A stretch of 64,000 nucleotides of DNA from CAYXVU01 sp964468725 (GTDB lineage: Bacteria; Acidobacteriota; Blastocatellia; UBA7656): the NCBI GenBank assembly GCA_964468725.1, contig CAYXVU010000004.1, positions 6,916-70,915 on the forward strand, written 5' to 3'. Below are positions 35,874-45,555 of the stretch, piece by piece (within the stretch, counting starts at the first letter, position 1; each line of letters opens with the position of its first letter). A program made the position numbers and the translations under genes. The notes under the pieces were generated by a model. The model had not been told where the DNA came from and searched no databases. It saw nothing but the letters and a program-made list of their open reading frames with translations.

Positions 35874-37859
35874 GTGATGGAAGATGTTTTCGGCCCAAAT
35901 GGATTGATCGCGCGCTATCATCCAAACTATGAATATCGCCCCGGCCAGATTGAAATGGCGGACTCTGTTCATCAAACGCTCACGGATGGGGGTATCGCGT
36001 TGATCGAAGCCGGAACCGGAACCGGCAAGACGTTGGCCTATCTGCTGCCTGCACTGGCCGCCGGTCGTCGCGTCATCGTTACGACGGCGACGAAAAACTT
36101 ACAAGAGCAATTGGCCAACAAAGATATCCCCTTTTTACAAGACATCATCCCACGTAAATTCAAAGCCATCTGCATGAAAGGCCGCGCCAATTATGTTTGC
36201 CTACACAAATTGAAGAAGGCCGAACAGATGCCGATGCTCAACGGCATGGAAGAGGTAGATTATTTCGATGAGATTCGGCGTTGGGCGGGAGAGACACCGA
36301 CGGGTGATCGCGCTGAACTCATTGACTTGCCGGAAAACCTATCGTTCTGGCCGCAGATTGATGCGCGCGCCGAAAGTTGCATTGGGCAGAAGTGTCCGGA
36401 GTTCGACAACTGTTTCATCACGCAGATGCGACGTGAAGCCATGGAGGCGGATGTCGTCATCGTCAATCATCATCTGTTCTTTGCCGACCTCGGTCTGCGC
36501 GGCGGCGATTATGGGCAGGTGATTCCCGACTACACGAGCGTTATTTTCGATGAAGCGCACGAGATCGAAAACGTTGCAGCCAGCTATTTTGGAACCAGTG
36601 TTTCGAATTTCCGTATTGCCGACCTGATTCAAGATGCGCAGAAATTGCCCCTCACCGAACCGGATCAAGCCAGCGACCTTATCAAAGCCTTAGCGCGGTT
36701 GAGTCAACGAGCCGATGCCTTCTGGTTATCCTTTCGCGGCGCGAGTCTGGAAGATCGAAGCCGACGCTTCTCCCGTTTGCCAAACGATAGCGCGCAAGAG
36801 AGCCGATTTCCGATTCCTGAAGATTTCTTCGCACGCGTCCGTCCGGACAATCAATATGAAACGACGGCGGCGGGCGAAGCCTACATCGGATTGGCCAACG
36901 CGATCAATCGAATAGCAGCTACGCTCAGCGTCGTAAAGAACGCGCCGCCTGAACTCGACAACCTGTTGCGTCGCGCAGAAAGTTTGAAGTTCGACCTCGA
37001 ACTCATCGTCGAAGGCGCACAACCCGGATTTGTCTATTGGTGCGAGAAGCGCGGACGCGCGGTCTTTTTACATGCGACTCCGATTGATGTATCGGGGATC
37101 CTGAACGAAAAACTCTTTCAACATCTGCATAGTGCGGTCTTAACGTCAGCGACGCTAACGGCAGGCAACAGTTTCGACTTTATCAAATCGCGGCTCGGCA
37201 TCGCCGATGCCCGCGAAGTGATGATCGAATCGCATTTCGATTATGAGCAACAAGCCGTGCTCTATTTGCCGCAAGGCATGCCCGACCCGCGCAGTCACGA
37301 TTTTTTAGAAGCCTCTGCCGATGAAATCGTGCAAATCCTCCACACCACGCAGGGTCGCGCTTTTGTGCTCTTCACCAGCCTAACCTCAATGCGCGAAACC
37401 TATGAAATCGTGCGCGATCACGTAGATTTTCCGGTCTTCATTCAAGGGCAAGGTTCGAAGGCGGGATTGCTTGAACGCTTTCGCAAGACGGAAGGCGCAG
37501 TCTTATTCGCCACCTCCTCATTTTGGCAAGGCGTGGATGTGCAAGGCGAAGCGTTATCGTGTGTGATTATTGCGAAGCTGCCCTTTGCCGTACCGACCGA
37601 TCCGGTGGTCGCCGCGCGGCAAAAATATCTCGATGAAAATGGCGGGAATTCGTTTTACGACTACTCTGTGCCGGAAGCGATCATTGCGCTCAAACAAGGG
37701 TTGGGGCGCTTGATTCGGTCATCGAATGATCGCGGCGTGCTTTCGATTCTCGACCCGCGCATCCGCACGAAAGCCTACGGCAAACTCTTCATTCGCAGCC
37801 TGCCGCAATGCCCCATCACCGATAACATCGAAGATGCCGCGGCGATATTCGAATCGTAA
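35874..37859 (+). CDS. DinG/XPD-type superfamily 2 helicase with Fe-S cluster
   Basis: The 661-aa protein (ATG at 35877 equally likely) has Walker A EAGTGTGKT (about 45-53) and the Q-type N-terminus YRPGQIEMA. Four Cys lie in the order expected for a 4Fe-4S domain: YVC, then CIGQKC and FDNC. The Walker B box is DEAH (about 225), with C-terminal motifs SSFWQGVDVQG and QGLGRLIR. DinG-family enzymes are 5'-3' DNA helicases that resolve R-loops, G4 and stalled forks. It is monocistronic, convergent with the HicAB pair. Confidence 0.93.
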   Translation: MMEDVFGPNGLIARYHPNYEYRPGQIEMADSVHQTLTDGGIALIEAGTGTGKTLAYLLPALAAGRRVIVTTATKNLQEQLANKDIPFLQDIIPRKFKAICMKGRANYVCLHKLKKAEQMPMLNGMEEVDYFDEIRRWAGETPTGDRAELIDLPENLSFWPQIDARAESCIGQKCPEFDNCFITQMRREAMEADVVIVNHHLFFADLGLRGGDYGQVIPDYTSVIFDEAHEIENVAASYFGTSVSNFRIADLIQDAQKLPLTEPDQASDLIKALARLSQRADAFWLSFRGASLEDRSRRFSRLPNDSAQESRFPIPEDFFARVRPDNQYETTAAGEAYIGLANAINRIAATLSVVKNAPPELDNLLRRAESLKFDLELIVEGAQPGFVYWCEKRGRAVFLHATPIDVSGILNEKLFQHLHSAVLTSATLTAGNSFDFIKSRLGIADAREVMIESHFDYEQQAVLYLPQGMPDPRSHDFLEASADEIVQILHTTQGRAFVLFTSLTSMRETYEIVRDHVDFPVFIQGQGSKAGLLERFRKTEGAVLFATSSFWQGVDVQGEALSCVIIAKLPFAVPTDPVVAARQKYLDENGGNSFYDYSVPEAIIALKQGLGRLIRSSNDRGVLSILDPRIRTKAYGKLFIRSLPQCPITDNIEDAAAIFES

Positions 37860-37895
37860 AGATTTCGCGTCCTCATATCGTGACATCAAATAAAA

Positions 37896-38135
37896 TCAGG
37901 CGGCGTCGAAAAGCTTCTGCGCCAGGTTTTTACCTGCGGTTGGCGGTGGTAGCGGCTTGCCATCGCGTTTCAGAATGTCAATCCATTCATCCACAATTTG
38001 ACAGAGTTCCGCATAAACCTGCGCTTCATCCGCCCCGTGACAACACGGGCCGATGATACCCGGGCATTGTCCAACAAAACCTTGATCTTCATCTGACCAT
38101 TCAACAATTTTCACATAACGCGCACTATCATTCAT
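37896..38135 (-). CDS. hicB: HicB-type antitoxin
   Basis: 79 aa with the partial RNase H-like HicB fold: YVKIVEWSDEDQGFVGQCPGI is the usual beta-hairpin start, then GADEAQVYAELCQIVDEWI. No C-terminal helix-turn-helix or ribbon-helix-helix is evident, so DNA binding may be weak or depend on the complex. Its start overlaps the upstream hicA stop by 4 nt (ATGA), the classic translational coupling. It should neutralise the HicA RNase. Confidence 0.9.
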   Translation of the reverse strand: MNDSARYVKIVEWSDEDQGFVGQCPGIIGPCCHGADEAQVYAELCQIVDEWIDILKRDGKPLPPPTAGKNLAQKLFDAA

Positions 38136-38326
38136 GACTGTGCCTCTCGAATCTTTCTCTTTACTTCGCGTTCTTGATAGGGCTTGGCATCGTTGCCAGT
38201 CCGTCCGGAAATTGTGATACGAATCCCTTTGGGATGTTCATAATTTCGATGACTGCCCTTCCCTCCGCGATTGACGAATCCTGCTGCTTCCAAGTCCTGA
38301 ATCAGTTCTCGGATTTTACGCGGCAT
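38132..38326 (-). CDS. hicA: HicA-type mRNA interferase toxin
   Basis: 64 aa with a dsRBD-like fold. GGKGSHRNYEHPKG holds the catalytic His (residue 26), preceded by RELIQDLEAAGFV, the standard HicA first helix. HicA cleaves mRNA and tmRNA during stress. The toxin-first order and 4-nt overlap with hicB are typical. The pair lies alone between the helicase and the DUF3857 genes, with no other sign of mobility. Confidence 0.92.
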   Translation of the reverse strand: MPRKIRELIQDLEAAGFVNRGGKGSHRNYEHPKGIRITISGRTGNDAKPYQEREVKRKIREAQS

Positions 38327-38383
38327 CGTTTGTACACTACCGACGGGTAGATTCTCGCTGACTTCTTCGCACCGCGCAACAAG

Positions 38384-40420
38384 CTACTTACGCATCAGAA
38401 CGACGGGCGACTGCTCGGCAGAGCGCACGGCGCTGAAAAACTTTTTCACCGCTTCGTATTGCGTTGGCGGAATGATTACATTGCGAACGGTCAGGCTGCG
38501 ATAAAAATGCAGGTGGCCGTCTTTGACCTCGTAGCTTGTCACATAGCTGCCAAACGGAACATCGAGTTTCACAGGATCGGGCATTTCATCAACCGACAGC
38601 CCTTCGGGGAGTTTGATCTTCGCTCTCTCCGTATAGGCTTCGGACTCCAGCATAATCGCGCGGCGACGCGTCGGATTGGTTAAGGCTAACGCTTCGCCAC
38701 GTGAAACCAACGCCGGTTTGAAGACCAACAACCGTCCGCTCATCACTTGCCCGTAACGCGGGGCGTTGAACTCAACATCCAGAGAGAATCGCCCGGCCAT
38801 CAAATCGTCTGCCGGTTCCACTTTGGTGATGCTGGCTCCGCTGACGCTTCGCATAATCCACCCCTCGACGAGTTTGACATAATCCGAGCGCGGCAGGCCG
38901 AGAAACGCGCGTCGCTCATTGACGGCAGCTTGGCCCGTCGAACGCTCGCGCACATTCACTTGAATGCTGCCATCGGCAGCTAAAGAGGCATCCACGTTGC
39001 GCTCCATCAGATTCGCTTCCGGCGGGGTTACCGGCATCCGCAACAGTGCGCCATCTTCACCAGCGATGAGGAGCGCAAGGCTTCCCTGTTCGTGGTCGGG
39101 CAAATCACCAACCGGCGTCGTGTCATCTGTAGGGTCAAAGATGAGCAAGTGTCCTAACTTCGCGTGATTGACAATCGTGGGCGATTTGGTTTCCTCACTC
39201 ACTTTGATGGCAATGATGCAGTGGTTGAATTGTTGCGGGGACGGCCATTCTTCGCGCACATAGGTCGGATCGCCCGAATAGATGCAAACCAGATAGGAAG
39301 GGATATTGATCGCGCGCAACATGGCGCGCATCAAATTGGCTTTATCTTTGCAATCACCATACGATTTGGCGAAGACTTCGATGGCCGAGTGCGGACGATA
39401 GCCGCCGCCGCGTCCGACGCCGGTTTGAATCGAGACATAATTGATTTTTTGCACGAAGCGACCGATGGCCTGAATCTTCTCATATTCGGTCTTTGCGTTG
39501 GCAATCAGTTGCCTCGCCTTTCCGGCCAGCGCATCGTCAAGGGTCGCCTGCGACTCGCTGAGAGTGGTCAACCATTTTGATACCGTTTGCCAGCTATCAA
39601 AGCTCGCCGCCGCATTCGATTTTCCGGGAGATGGAAAATAACTGACTGCCAGTCGTGGGGCAATTTGGGTTAGCGGCGGCGCGGATGGTTCCTCTTCAAT
39701 AAACGGCAGGTCGCGCAGTTCCCAGCTATAGGCTGAGCCGTTGACAGACGGCTCGATAGGGGGGCGGTTGAAGGTCACGCCTTCGGCGCGCCACCCAGTC
39801 GGCAAGATGATGGCGAAGCGTGAGAGCATGGTCGGCAAATTGTTTTGAAATTGAAACTCGAATTGTGTGAAGACCGAGCGATCTTCCATCGTCCATTCAT
39901 ACCCAAATAGCGCCCCCGGCTCGGCGTCATCGGTTGCTAGGATGACTCTTCTTCGCACATCGCCATAAACATCATTAGGTGAAACGGCCACATCCGCCAC
40001 TTCGTTCTTATCGTACTTCTTCACTTCGCCCGAAGAGCGTACCAACCAAGCGCGAAAATCTTTCACCTTCCCGGTATCCGTCATGTACAACAGACTGGCG
40101 CCTGCGACCTTGCGCCCCTCGCCGGTCAAAATCCGCATCGCGCCGCGCTCAACGGTCACAACTTTTCCATCTTCTTCGACGCGGATGCTCTGCTCGTTGA
40201 GCAAGACCAGAGCCGGAACGCGACGATCTTGTGTGGGAGCAGGGTTCGCGCTGGCTTGTTTGAGCCATTGCGGTACCTCTTGTGCAAGGGCATAACCTTG
40301 ATTGGCTATCGCAATCAAGATGAAAAGGATACTCCCTCGAAAAATGGTCAGCCCAACGATTCGCGTTTGCAGGTTGCTGGGATGCTTGCCCGACCGGTTC
40401 CACTGATGAATTTGCCTCAT
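38384..40420 (-). CDS. DUF3857 / transglutaminase-like secreted protein (copy 2)
   Basis: The ATG at 40420 has CGGAG 8-9 nt upstream, and the in-frame GTG at 40438 overlaps the upstream stop. The ~678-aa product has a signal segment (about 20-45, FRGSILFILIAIANQGYALA), a DUF3857 domain (about 60-220) and a transglutaminase-like core with YGDCKDKANLMRAML (Cys). The later His/Asp region is LLIFDPTDDTTPVGDL. The C-terminal domain is beta-rich. Transglutaminase-like cores may act as proteases or cross-linkers; no activity is proven for this family. It is a paralogue of the upstream gene (40435-42423). Confidence 0.87.
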   Translation of the reverse strand: MRQIHQWNRSGKHPSNLQTRIVGLTIFRGSILFILIAIANQGYALAQEVPQWLKQASANPAPTQDRRVPALVLLNEQSIRVEEDGKVVTVERGAMRILTGEGRKVAGASLLYMTDTGKVKDFRAWLVRSSGEVKKYDKNEVADVAVSPNDVYGDVRRRVILATDDAEPGALFGYEWTMEDRSVFTQFEFQFQNNLPTMLSRFAIILPTGWRAEGVTFNRPPIEPSVNGSAYSWELRDLPFIEEEPSAPPLTQIAPRLAVSYFPSPGKSNAAASFDSWQTVSKWLTTLSESQATLDDALAGKARQLIANAKTEYEKIQAIGRFVQKINYVSIQTGVGRGGGYRPHSAIEVFAKSYGDCKDKANLMRAMLRAINIPSYLVCIYSGDPTYVREEWPSPQQFNHCIIAIKVSEETKSPTIVNHAKLGHLLIFDPTDDTTPVGDLPDHEQGSLALLIAGEDGALLRMPVTPPEANLMERNVDASLAADGSIQVNVRERSTGQAAVNERRAFLGLPRSDYVKLVEGWIMRSVSGASITKVEPADDLMAGRFSLDVEFNAPRYGQVMSGRLLVFKPALVSRGEALALTNPTRRRAIMLESEAYTERAKIKLPEGLSVDEMPDPVKLDVPFGSYVTSYEVKDGHLHFYRSLTVRNVIIPPTQYEAVKKFFSAVRSAEQSPVVLMRK

Positions 40421-40434
40421 AATCGAAACTCCGT

Positions 40435-42423
40435 TCACTGCTTCTCGGCATTCTGCTTGAGAGTCAGCGTGTGATTATCCCGCTCATGCAGAATATCAAA
40501 TACCCGCTTCAGATTGGGATAGGATTCGACAGGAAATAGAATCATTCCGTTATTGCCAAAGATGAATTTTCTTTCGTATTGAATGGCGCGCCCGCCATCG
40601 AGCGTGCGGATGCGAACGTTGTACTGCCCGACGCGTTCCACATTAAACGGTCCCGGAGAATCCGCACTATCGAGCGTGTAGCCTTCCGGCAACGCAATCT
40701 CTACCCGATCCTCTTCCGACCAGGGGAAATCAAAGTAGATGGGATGCTTGCGATTACTGGTCTGAAACAAGGCGCCAACCCCTTTTTGAAAGAAAGCCGG
40801 TTGCAAAAACAACCGTTTGCCAGTGCGTTGGGCGTATTCCGGCACACGAATGTGAAATTGATAGACGAATGGCTGGACAGCGTCCGTGACATTCTCGATG
40901 CGGATATTGGCGAGTTCTGCCGTGCTCATTCGTTCTTTAACCGATTCGTACAATATCTTTTCGCGTTCGGTCGGAGATTCATCGTCATTGTTCTCTTTGT
41001 ATTGAAAAGCATAGTGTCCGGTGTATTCGATCTTTATATCGCCTTCCAATGTGCCTTCGCCGTCGAGGGTTAATTTCGCTGTGCGACGAATGGCACTCTT
41101 CTCCGCAGCAGAAAATGGGATGCTCACAAAGGCGGGCTGCTTCGAATCGCAAAGCAAAGCCTGCACGCCTTCCGACCACCACCCGACCATGCCATACGGT
41201 ACATAGGTGCTGGCCGGGTCAAAGAAACGCCATTGCTCCCCAACTTTGACCGCCACTATGAAATCTCGCAGGAAGTAGGCAGCGGTCACATCGCGCTTGA
41301 AGAATGTATCGTTGCGCGGGGCCAGCCAGGCGGTTCGAGCTTCAAACCCGGCTGCGGTTGCCAGCGCGGCAAACAGCATGTTGATATCGAACCCGCTGCC
41401 AAAACCGCGTTTGAGCGTATCGGAAGGCGATTTATTCTCATCTACTTTCGCCAAATCCTTATCGCTCATGCCGGAAGCGTCATCCGAAGCGTTTTTAATC
41501 TTGCTGCGACAAAGCTCAAAGAGGCGCGCGATCTTCTCATCCGGAGATGGCGAATCCCCGATTGCCGCCGCTGCCGCTTTCTTCACGTCGCCATTAACCG
41601 ACATATACTCTTTCGTCCCCTCGTGAAAACGAGCGGCGATTTTCGGCCAAAAGCGGTCGGGAGGCTCGGCCTTGTCACGGGAATAGTAGAGCAACATCCA
41701 AGTTTTGAGTTCGTCTTCAGGCGGCATTTGAGGCTCTTCTCGAAAGGCTGGCATATTGGTCATCGTAACACTGTAGAATCCGTCTTTCTCTTTAACGATG
41801 GGAACGTCCTGCCCATTGAACGTAATCGAACTCATCCCCACAGTGGCGAAACCGCTTTCCAGTCTGGCGGGTTTGATCTGATATTTTACGCGCTGGATGG
41901 GAATCTCACGTTGAAAATAGAGACGCAAATTATTCGCCAGTTGATTGCGGCGATACTCGCGCCAACGATATTCGATGATTGAACCCGGTTCGACAGCGGG
42001 CATAGCGAATGACTTATTCTTAATCTTCAAACCACCTACTTTCACAATCACTCTTTCGAAAACAGCATCCTTCGCCAGAGGAACAATCGAACCGTCCGCT
42101 TTGATGGTACGACCGGCGATGTCTTTCACATCCGTGCCATTGAGGAAAGGAATATCAACTTTGTAATGCTCCTCTTTGCCGCGTTCGGTGAAGATTTTGA
42201 TGCGAATGTAATGCTCAAAGACCAAATCTTGCCCGGCGTCATTGATTCGCACTTCCCACAATAAAACTTCGGCATCCGCGTCCTTTTCGACGAGGGGCGA
42301 CTTTAACGACAGGTGGGCTGGCTCTACGGGCTTCCAATCATCGGCGGCAACCTCCGGCACAACATTTAAGGCTAGAACGCAGACCAGCATCAAGATGACA
42401 AACAAAGACAGACGATTCTTCAT
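40435..42423 (-). CDS. DUF3857 / transglutaminase-like secreted protein (copy 1)
   Basis: 662 aa with a clear signal peptide (MKNRLSLFVILMLVCVLALN...VAA). DUF3857 covers about residues 55-230. The transglutaminase-like core (about 285-420) has GFGSGFDINMLFAALATAAGFEART where the family's GDC(K/A)D sequence would be, so the catalytic Cys appears to be absent. YFLRDFIVAVKVGEQWRFFDP gives the His/Asp-side region. The two genes share a 15-nt gap and probably act together in the periplasm. Only the downstream paralogue keeps the Cys. Confidence 0.85.
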   Translation of the reverse strand: MKNRLSLFVILMLVCVLALNVVPEVAADDWKPVEPAHLSLKSPLVEKDADAEVLLWEVRINDAGQDLVFEHYIRIKIFTERGKEEHYKVDIPFLNGTDVKDIAGRTIKADGSIVPLAKDAVFERVIVKVGGLKIKNKSFAMPAVEPGSIIEYRWREYRRNQLANNLRLYFQREIPIQRVKYQIKPARLESGFATVGMSSITFNGQDVPIVKEKDGFYSVTMTNMPAFREEPQMPPEDELKTWMLLYYSRDKAEPPDRFWPKIAARFHEGTKEYMSVNGDVKKAAAAAIGDSPSPDEKIARLFELCRSKIKNASDDASGMSDKDLAKVDENKSPSDTLKRGFGSGFDINMLFAALATAAGFEARTAWLAPRNDTFFKRDVTAAYFLRDFIVAVKVGEQWRFFDPASTYVPYGMVGWWSEGVQALLCDSKQPAFVSIPFSAAEKSAIRRTAKLTLDGEGTLEGDIKIEYTGHYAFQYKENNDDESPTEREKILYESVKERMSTAELANIRIENVTDAVQPFVYQFHIRVPEYAQRTGKRLFLQPAFFQKGVGALFQTSNRKHPIYFDFPWSEEDRVEIALPEGYTLDSADSPGPFNVERVGQYNVRIRTLDGGRAIQYERKFIFGNNGMILFPVESYPNLKRVFDILHERDNHTLTLKQNAEKQ

Positions 42424-42579
42424 AACCTTATTCTCCCTTTAGGCATGAAAATTGACTGACGAATACTCTCAACTTAATGATTTAGCGTGAGAATTTCCTC
42501 ACTAAGGCGGCGCGCAGAGGCGATTATAATCATCGTCATTCCGCTTGTAAATGTTTAGAAACTCTTCTGTCAGGAGTGC

Positions 42580-44001
42580 CTACTGAAAGACTCGGTCGAG
42601 TTGGATAATCTCAATGGCTTTGGGGGTTACGGGCAGATCATATCGCTCAATTATCCGATCTTCTTCCAATACTTCGGATGGCGGCAGAGAGGCATAGTGA
42701 ATAGGTGAGGGCAGGTTTTCTATTATCGCCTGGCGAAATCCGCTCGCATCATCCGTCACAACTACGATCTTGAGGTTTTCGGACTGTAAGTATTTTCGAA
42801 TCACGCGATTGACCTCTTCACAGGTCAAGGTTCTCAATTGTTGGCGAATATAATCGGAGAAGGCAGGGATGCCATAAAACCGGCTATCGAGCGCGTACCC
42901 AAGCCGCGCGTCTTGCGACTTAGTCAGCAGATTGACGAACTTCATTAAAAACTGTCGTGTTCCGATGAATTGTTCTTCGGTCATCCCTTCAGTGACGAGT
43001 TTGTGCAATTCAAAGAGCGCCGCACGCAAAGCGAATCGAGCATTCGCCGGTTCAACCGGACGAATCCACACTTGAAAAATCTGCTGCTGACGAGCCAAAT
43101 TCGGATCGGGGTGGAACAGATACATGCCGCGCGGAAAGTATTCGAGATAGGCATAATCGCCATAATTGAGGCCGCGCACCTGTCGCAGTCGTTGATACAG
43201 ATGGGAATTGCTCGAACGATGTTGGCCGAAGTGCGATTGCGCGACCAGTAAGGCAGGCCAATCCGCGTGGGCGCGCGTGATTGAAATCGGATGGCCAAAA
43301 GAGATGGCAACGCCGCGCGTTTCTTTGGCAATGACTCGCCATTGCAGACCGTTGATAACTTCCGGCTCCGGCGCGGCCAGAGTGGAAGGGTTACCCAGCG
43401 GCAATGCCGATACCATATCCCTCTTGATCTGTTCGGAAAAGTTTCCCTCGTAGCCACCGGCCAATCCGATTATCAGATTTGCCTGTGTGTAATGTTGATG
43501 ATAGAACTGCTGGACATCCGCGAGGGTTATGCGTTCCAATGCCGTTATACATCCGAGGTTGTGATGACCATAGGGGTGATTCGTATAAATGAAATTGTAG
43601 AGCTCCTCTTTTCCTAACTCTTCGTCATTTTGCTCGCGCAGGTTGATTCGAAGAAAGTTAATGGCATCTTCTCGAAGTCGCTTAAAGTCGTCTTCTCGCC
43701 AACCCGGGTCGAGAAGCATGGCAGAGATGATTTCATAATAGGCTGGCAAATTATCCACATGGGTTGCCCCGATAAAGACTGTCATCTCCTTATCCACTTG
43801 TGCAGCAAACGCGGTGGCCATCGGATACATGGCGCGCACGATCTCTTCATACTTCATCAGCCGACTACCTCCACCGGCCAAACAGGCAGCCGTCAGCGCG
43901 GCAAGCCCTGCTTTACCCGGCGGGTCGAAAGCAGCGCCAACAGTGAAGAGCAACCGCAGGCTAACGAGAGATGAGGAGTCGGGCAGCAGCACTTCGTCCA
44001 A
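42580..44001 (-). CDS. M16 (insulinase) family protein, non-catalytic partner
   Basis: The 473-aa protein has the M16 fold but no HxxEH motif in its first strand-helix unit. It keeps an R...Y pair in RLRQVRGLNYGDYAYLEYF, the feature of the R/Y subunit of two-chain M16B proteases that completes substrate binding. It is 65 nt downstream of the HLFEH-containing partner (44067-45329), so the two probably form a heterodimer. No signal peptide is seen, so they are likely cytoplasmic. Confidence 0.87.
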   Translation of the reverse strand: MDEVLLPDSSSLVSLRLLFTVGAAFDPPGKAGLAALTAACLAGGGSRLMKYEEIVRAMYPMATAFAAQVDKEMTVFIGATHVDNLPAYYEIISAMLLDPGWREDDFKRLREDAINFLRINLREQNDEELGKEELYNFIYTNHPYGHHNLGCITALERITLADVQQFYHQHYTQANLIIGLAGGYEGNFSEQIKRDMVSALPLGNPSTLAAPEPEVINGLQWRVIAKETRGVAISFGHPISITRAHADWPALLVAQSHFGQHRSSNSHLYQRLRQVRGLNYGDYAYLEYFPRGMYLFHPDPNLARQQQIFQVWIRPVEPANARFALRAALFELHKLVTEGMTEEQFIGTRQFLMKFVNLLTKSQDARLGYALDSRFYGIPAFSDYIRQQLRTLTCEEVNRVIRKYLQSENLKIVVVTDDASGFRQAIIENLPSPIHYASLPPSEVLEEDRIIERYDLPVTPKAIEIIQLDRVFQ

Positions 44002-44066
44002 GCAGATGATTTCCTTTCTGACCCGCAGTTCGGGCTAGCAGAACAGCTTTGATGAAACCGCTCCGT

Positions 44067-45329
44067 TCATATTGAGGGCATCAAGGTCACGACCGTTTGT
44101 TGCGTGTCGAGGAAATACTGCGCCGCAATCGTTTGAATATCCTCCGGCGTGACCTCAGCATATCTATCGTAGAGCCGATTGAGCGTCTCCGGCGTGCGTC
44201 GCAATCCAATGTAGGGAGCCAGCGCACCGGCAATCGCTTCCGAATTATCCAGACTCAAAGCAAAACTGTACTTCAGGTGCGCTTTTACATCTTCCAGCCG
44301 TTGACTCGCCGGAGCTTTACCTCTGAACCCGTCGAACATTTCGATGATCGCGTCGCGCACATAATTGAGTGACGCAGCCTCCTTGCATCGGGCAACGACG
44401 ATGAGCAGATAGGGATCGAGATAGCTCTCGAAGGAATAAAACAGAGCGTCTACCTTCTGCTCTTTGATAACCAATCGCTGATACAGATCCGAATTTTCCG
44501 AAAACCCCAGATTGCCGATGAGTTCCAACGCCGCGCTATCCTTGCGGTCGTCGGTATAAGCTGCCCCTTTGTATGCGACAACCACCCACGGAAGGGTATT
44601 GCCCGGCCAATCAATGTGCGCCTGACGGGCGGCTAATTGCGGCGGTTCTGAGGGTATCACCGGCACATATCTGCCCGGCGACCAGCCTCCCCAATAATCC
44701 TCTACGAGAGTTCTTACCGCTTCGCGTTGGATATCGCCAACGACGGCCAGAGTCGTGTACTCCGGGCGATAGTAACGATGGAAAAACTCTATCGAATAAT
44801 CATAGAGGTTCGGCATGTTTTCGATGTCTTCGACAAAGCCCATCGTCGTGTGCTTGTAGGTGTGCGATTGAAAGGCGGTGTCGCGCAGCACTTCAACGAG
44901 TTTATTGAGCGGATTCGCATAGTTTTTATTGTATTCACCCAATACCGCTTTGGTTTCGGTCTTGAATAACTCGATGGGAACTTTAAGATTTTGAAAGCGG
45001 TCGGCTTCGAGTTGAAGAATCGTTTCGAAATCCTCTTTAGAAAAGATTGAATGATAGACGGTGCGATCATCAGTCGTATAGGCATTTCGGTCTGCGCCCG
45101 CTCGTTTCATAATTTCGTCATAGGCTTCAGTCGAATACTGTTCGGTTCCGCGAAACATCAGATGCTCAAACAGATGGGCAAAGCCCGATTTCCCCGGCTC
45201 AATCTCATTGCGTGATCCGGTTTGCACAACGATATAGAGAGCAACTAGATTCGGGAAATCCGTCGGCACAGTGATGAGGCGCAATTGGTTGGATAAGTCA
45301 TCAATTGCATATGCGTAAGGGAAAATCAT
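44067..45329 (-). CDS. M16 (insulinase) family zinc protease, catalytic subunit
   Basis: The ATG at 45329 lies downstream of AAGGAAGG; the longer in-frame start at 45410 adds a hydrophobic but unlikely N-terminus. The ~420-aa product carries inverted zinc motif HLFEH (FAHLFEHLMFRGT, about 50-63) and a distal Glu in KTETKAVLGEYNKN. Such heterodimers degrade or process peptides of limited length. It is the first gene of the pair. Confidence 0.9.
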   Translation of the reverse strand: MIFPYAYAIDDLSNQLRLITVPTDFPNLVALYIVVQTGSRNEIEPGKSGFAHLFEHLMFRGTEQYSTEAYDEIMKRAGADRNAYTTDDRTVYHSIFSKEDFETILQLEADRFQNLKVPIELFKTETKAVLGEYNKNYANPLNKLVEVLRDTAFQSHTYKHTTMGFVEDIENMPNLYDYSIEFFHRYYRPEYTTLAVVGDIQREAVRTLVEDYWGGWSPGRYVPVIPSEPPQLAARQAHIDWPGNTLPWVVVAYKGAAYTDDRKDSAALELIGNLGFSENSDLYQRLVIKEQKVDALFYSFESYLDPYLLIVVARCKEAASLNYVRDAIIEMFDGFRGKAPASQRLEDVKAHLKYSFALSLDNSEAIAGALAPYIGLRRTPETLNRLYDRYAEVTPEDIQTIAAQYFLDTQQTVVTLMPSI

Positions 45330-45555
45330 CTTAGCGTTCGCCTTCCTTTTAACCCGAAACCATACTAGCACAAGGCGAATCATCGCCAAAAAGTAACTCT
45401 CTGCTAACAAGGCTCAGACAGAAATGAATCTCAATGAATGGTCGGATCGCCGAAACGTAATCCTCATTGTGCCTCTTCATCAACCGGCATTCAGGCGTGT
45501 CTATCCTCTCAGCCTTATTACAATCCATATGCAAATCGTTATTCTCAAACTTGGA

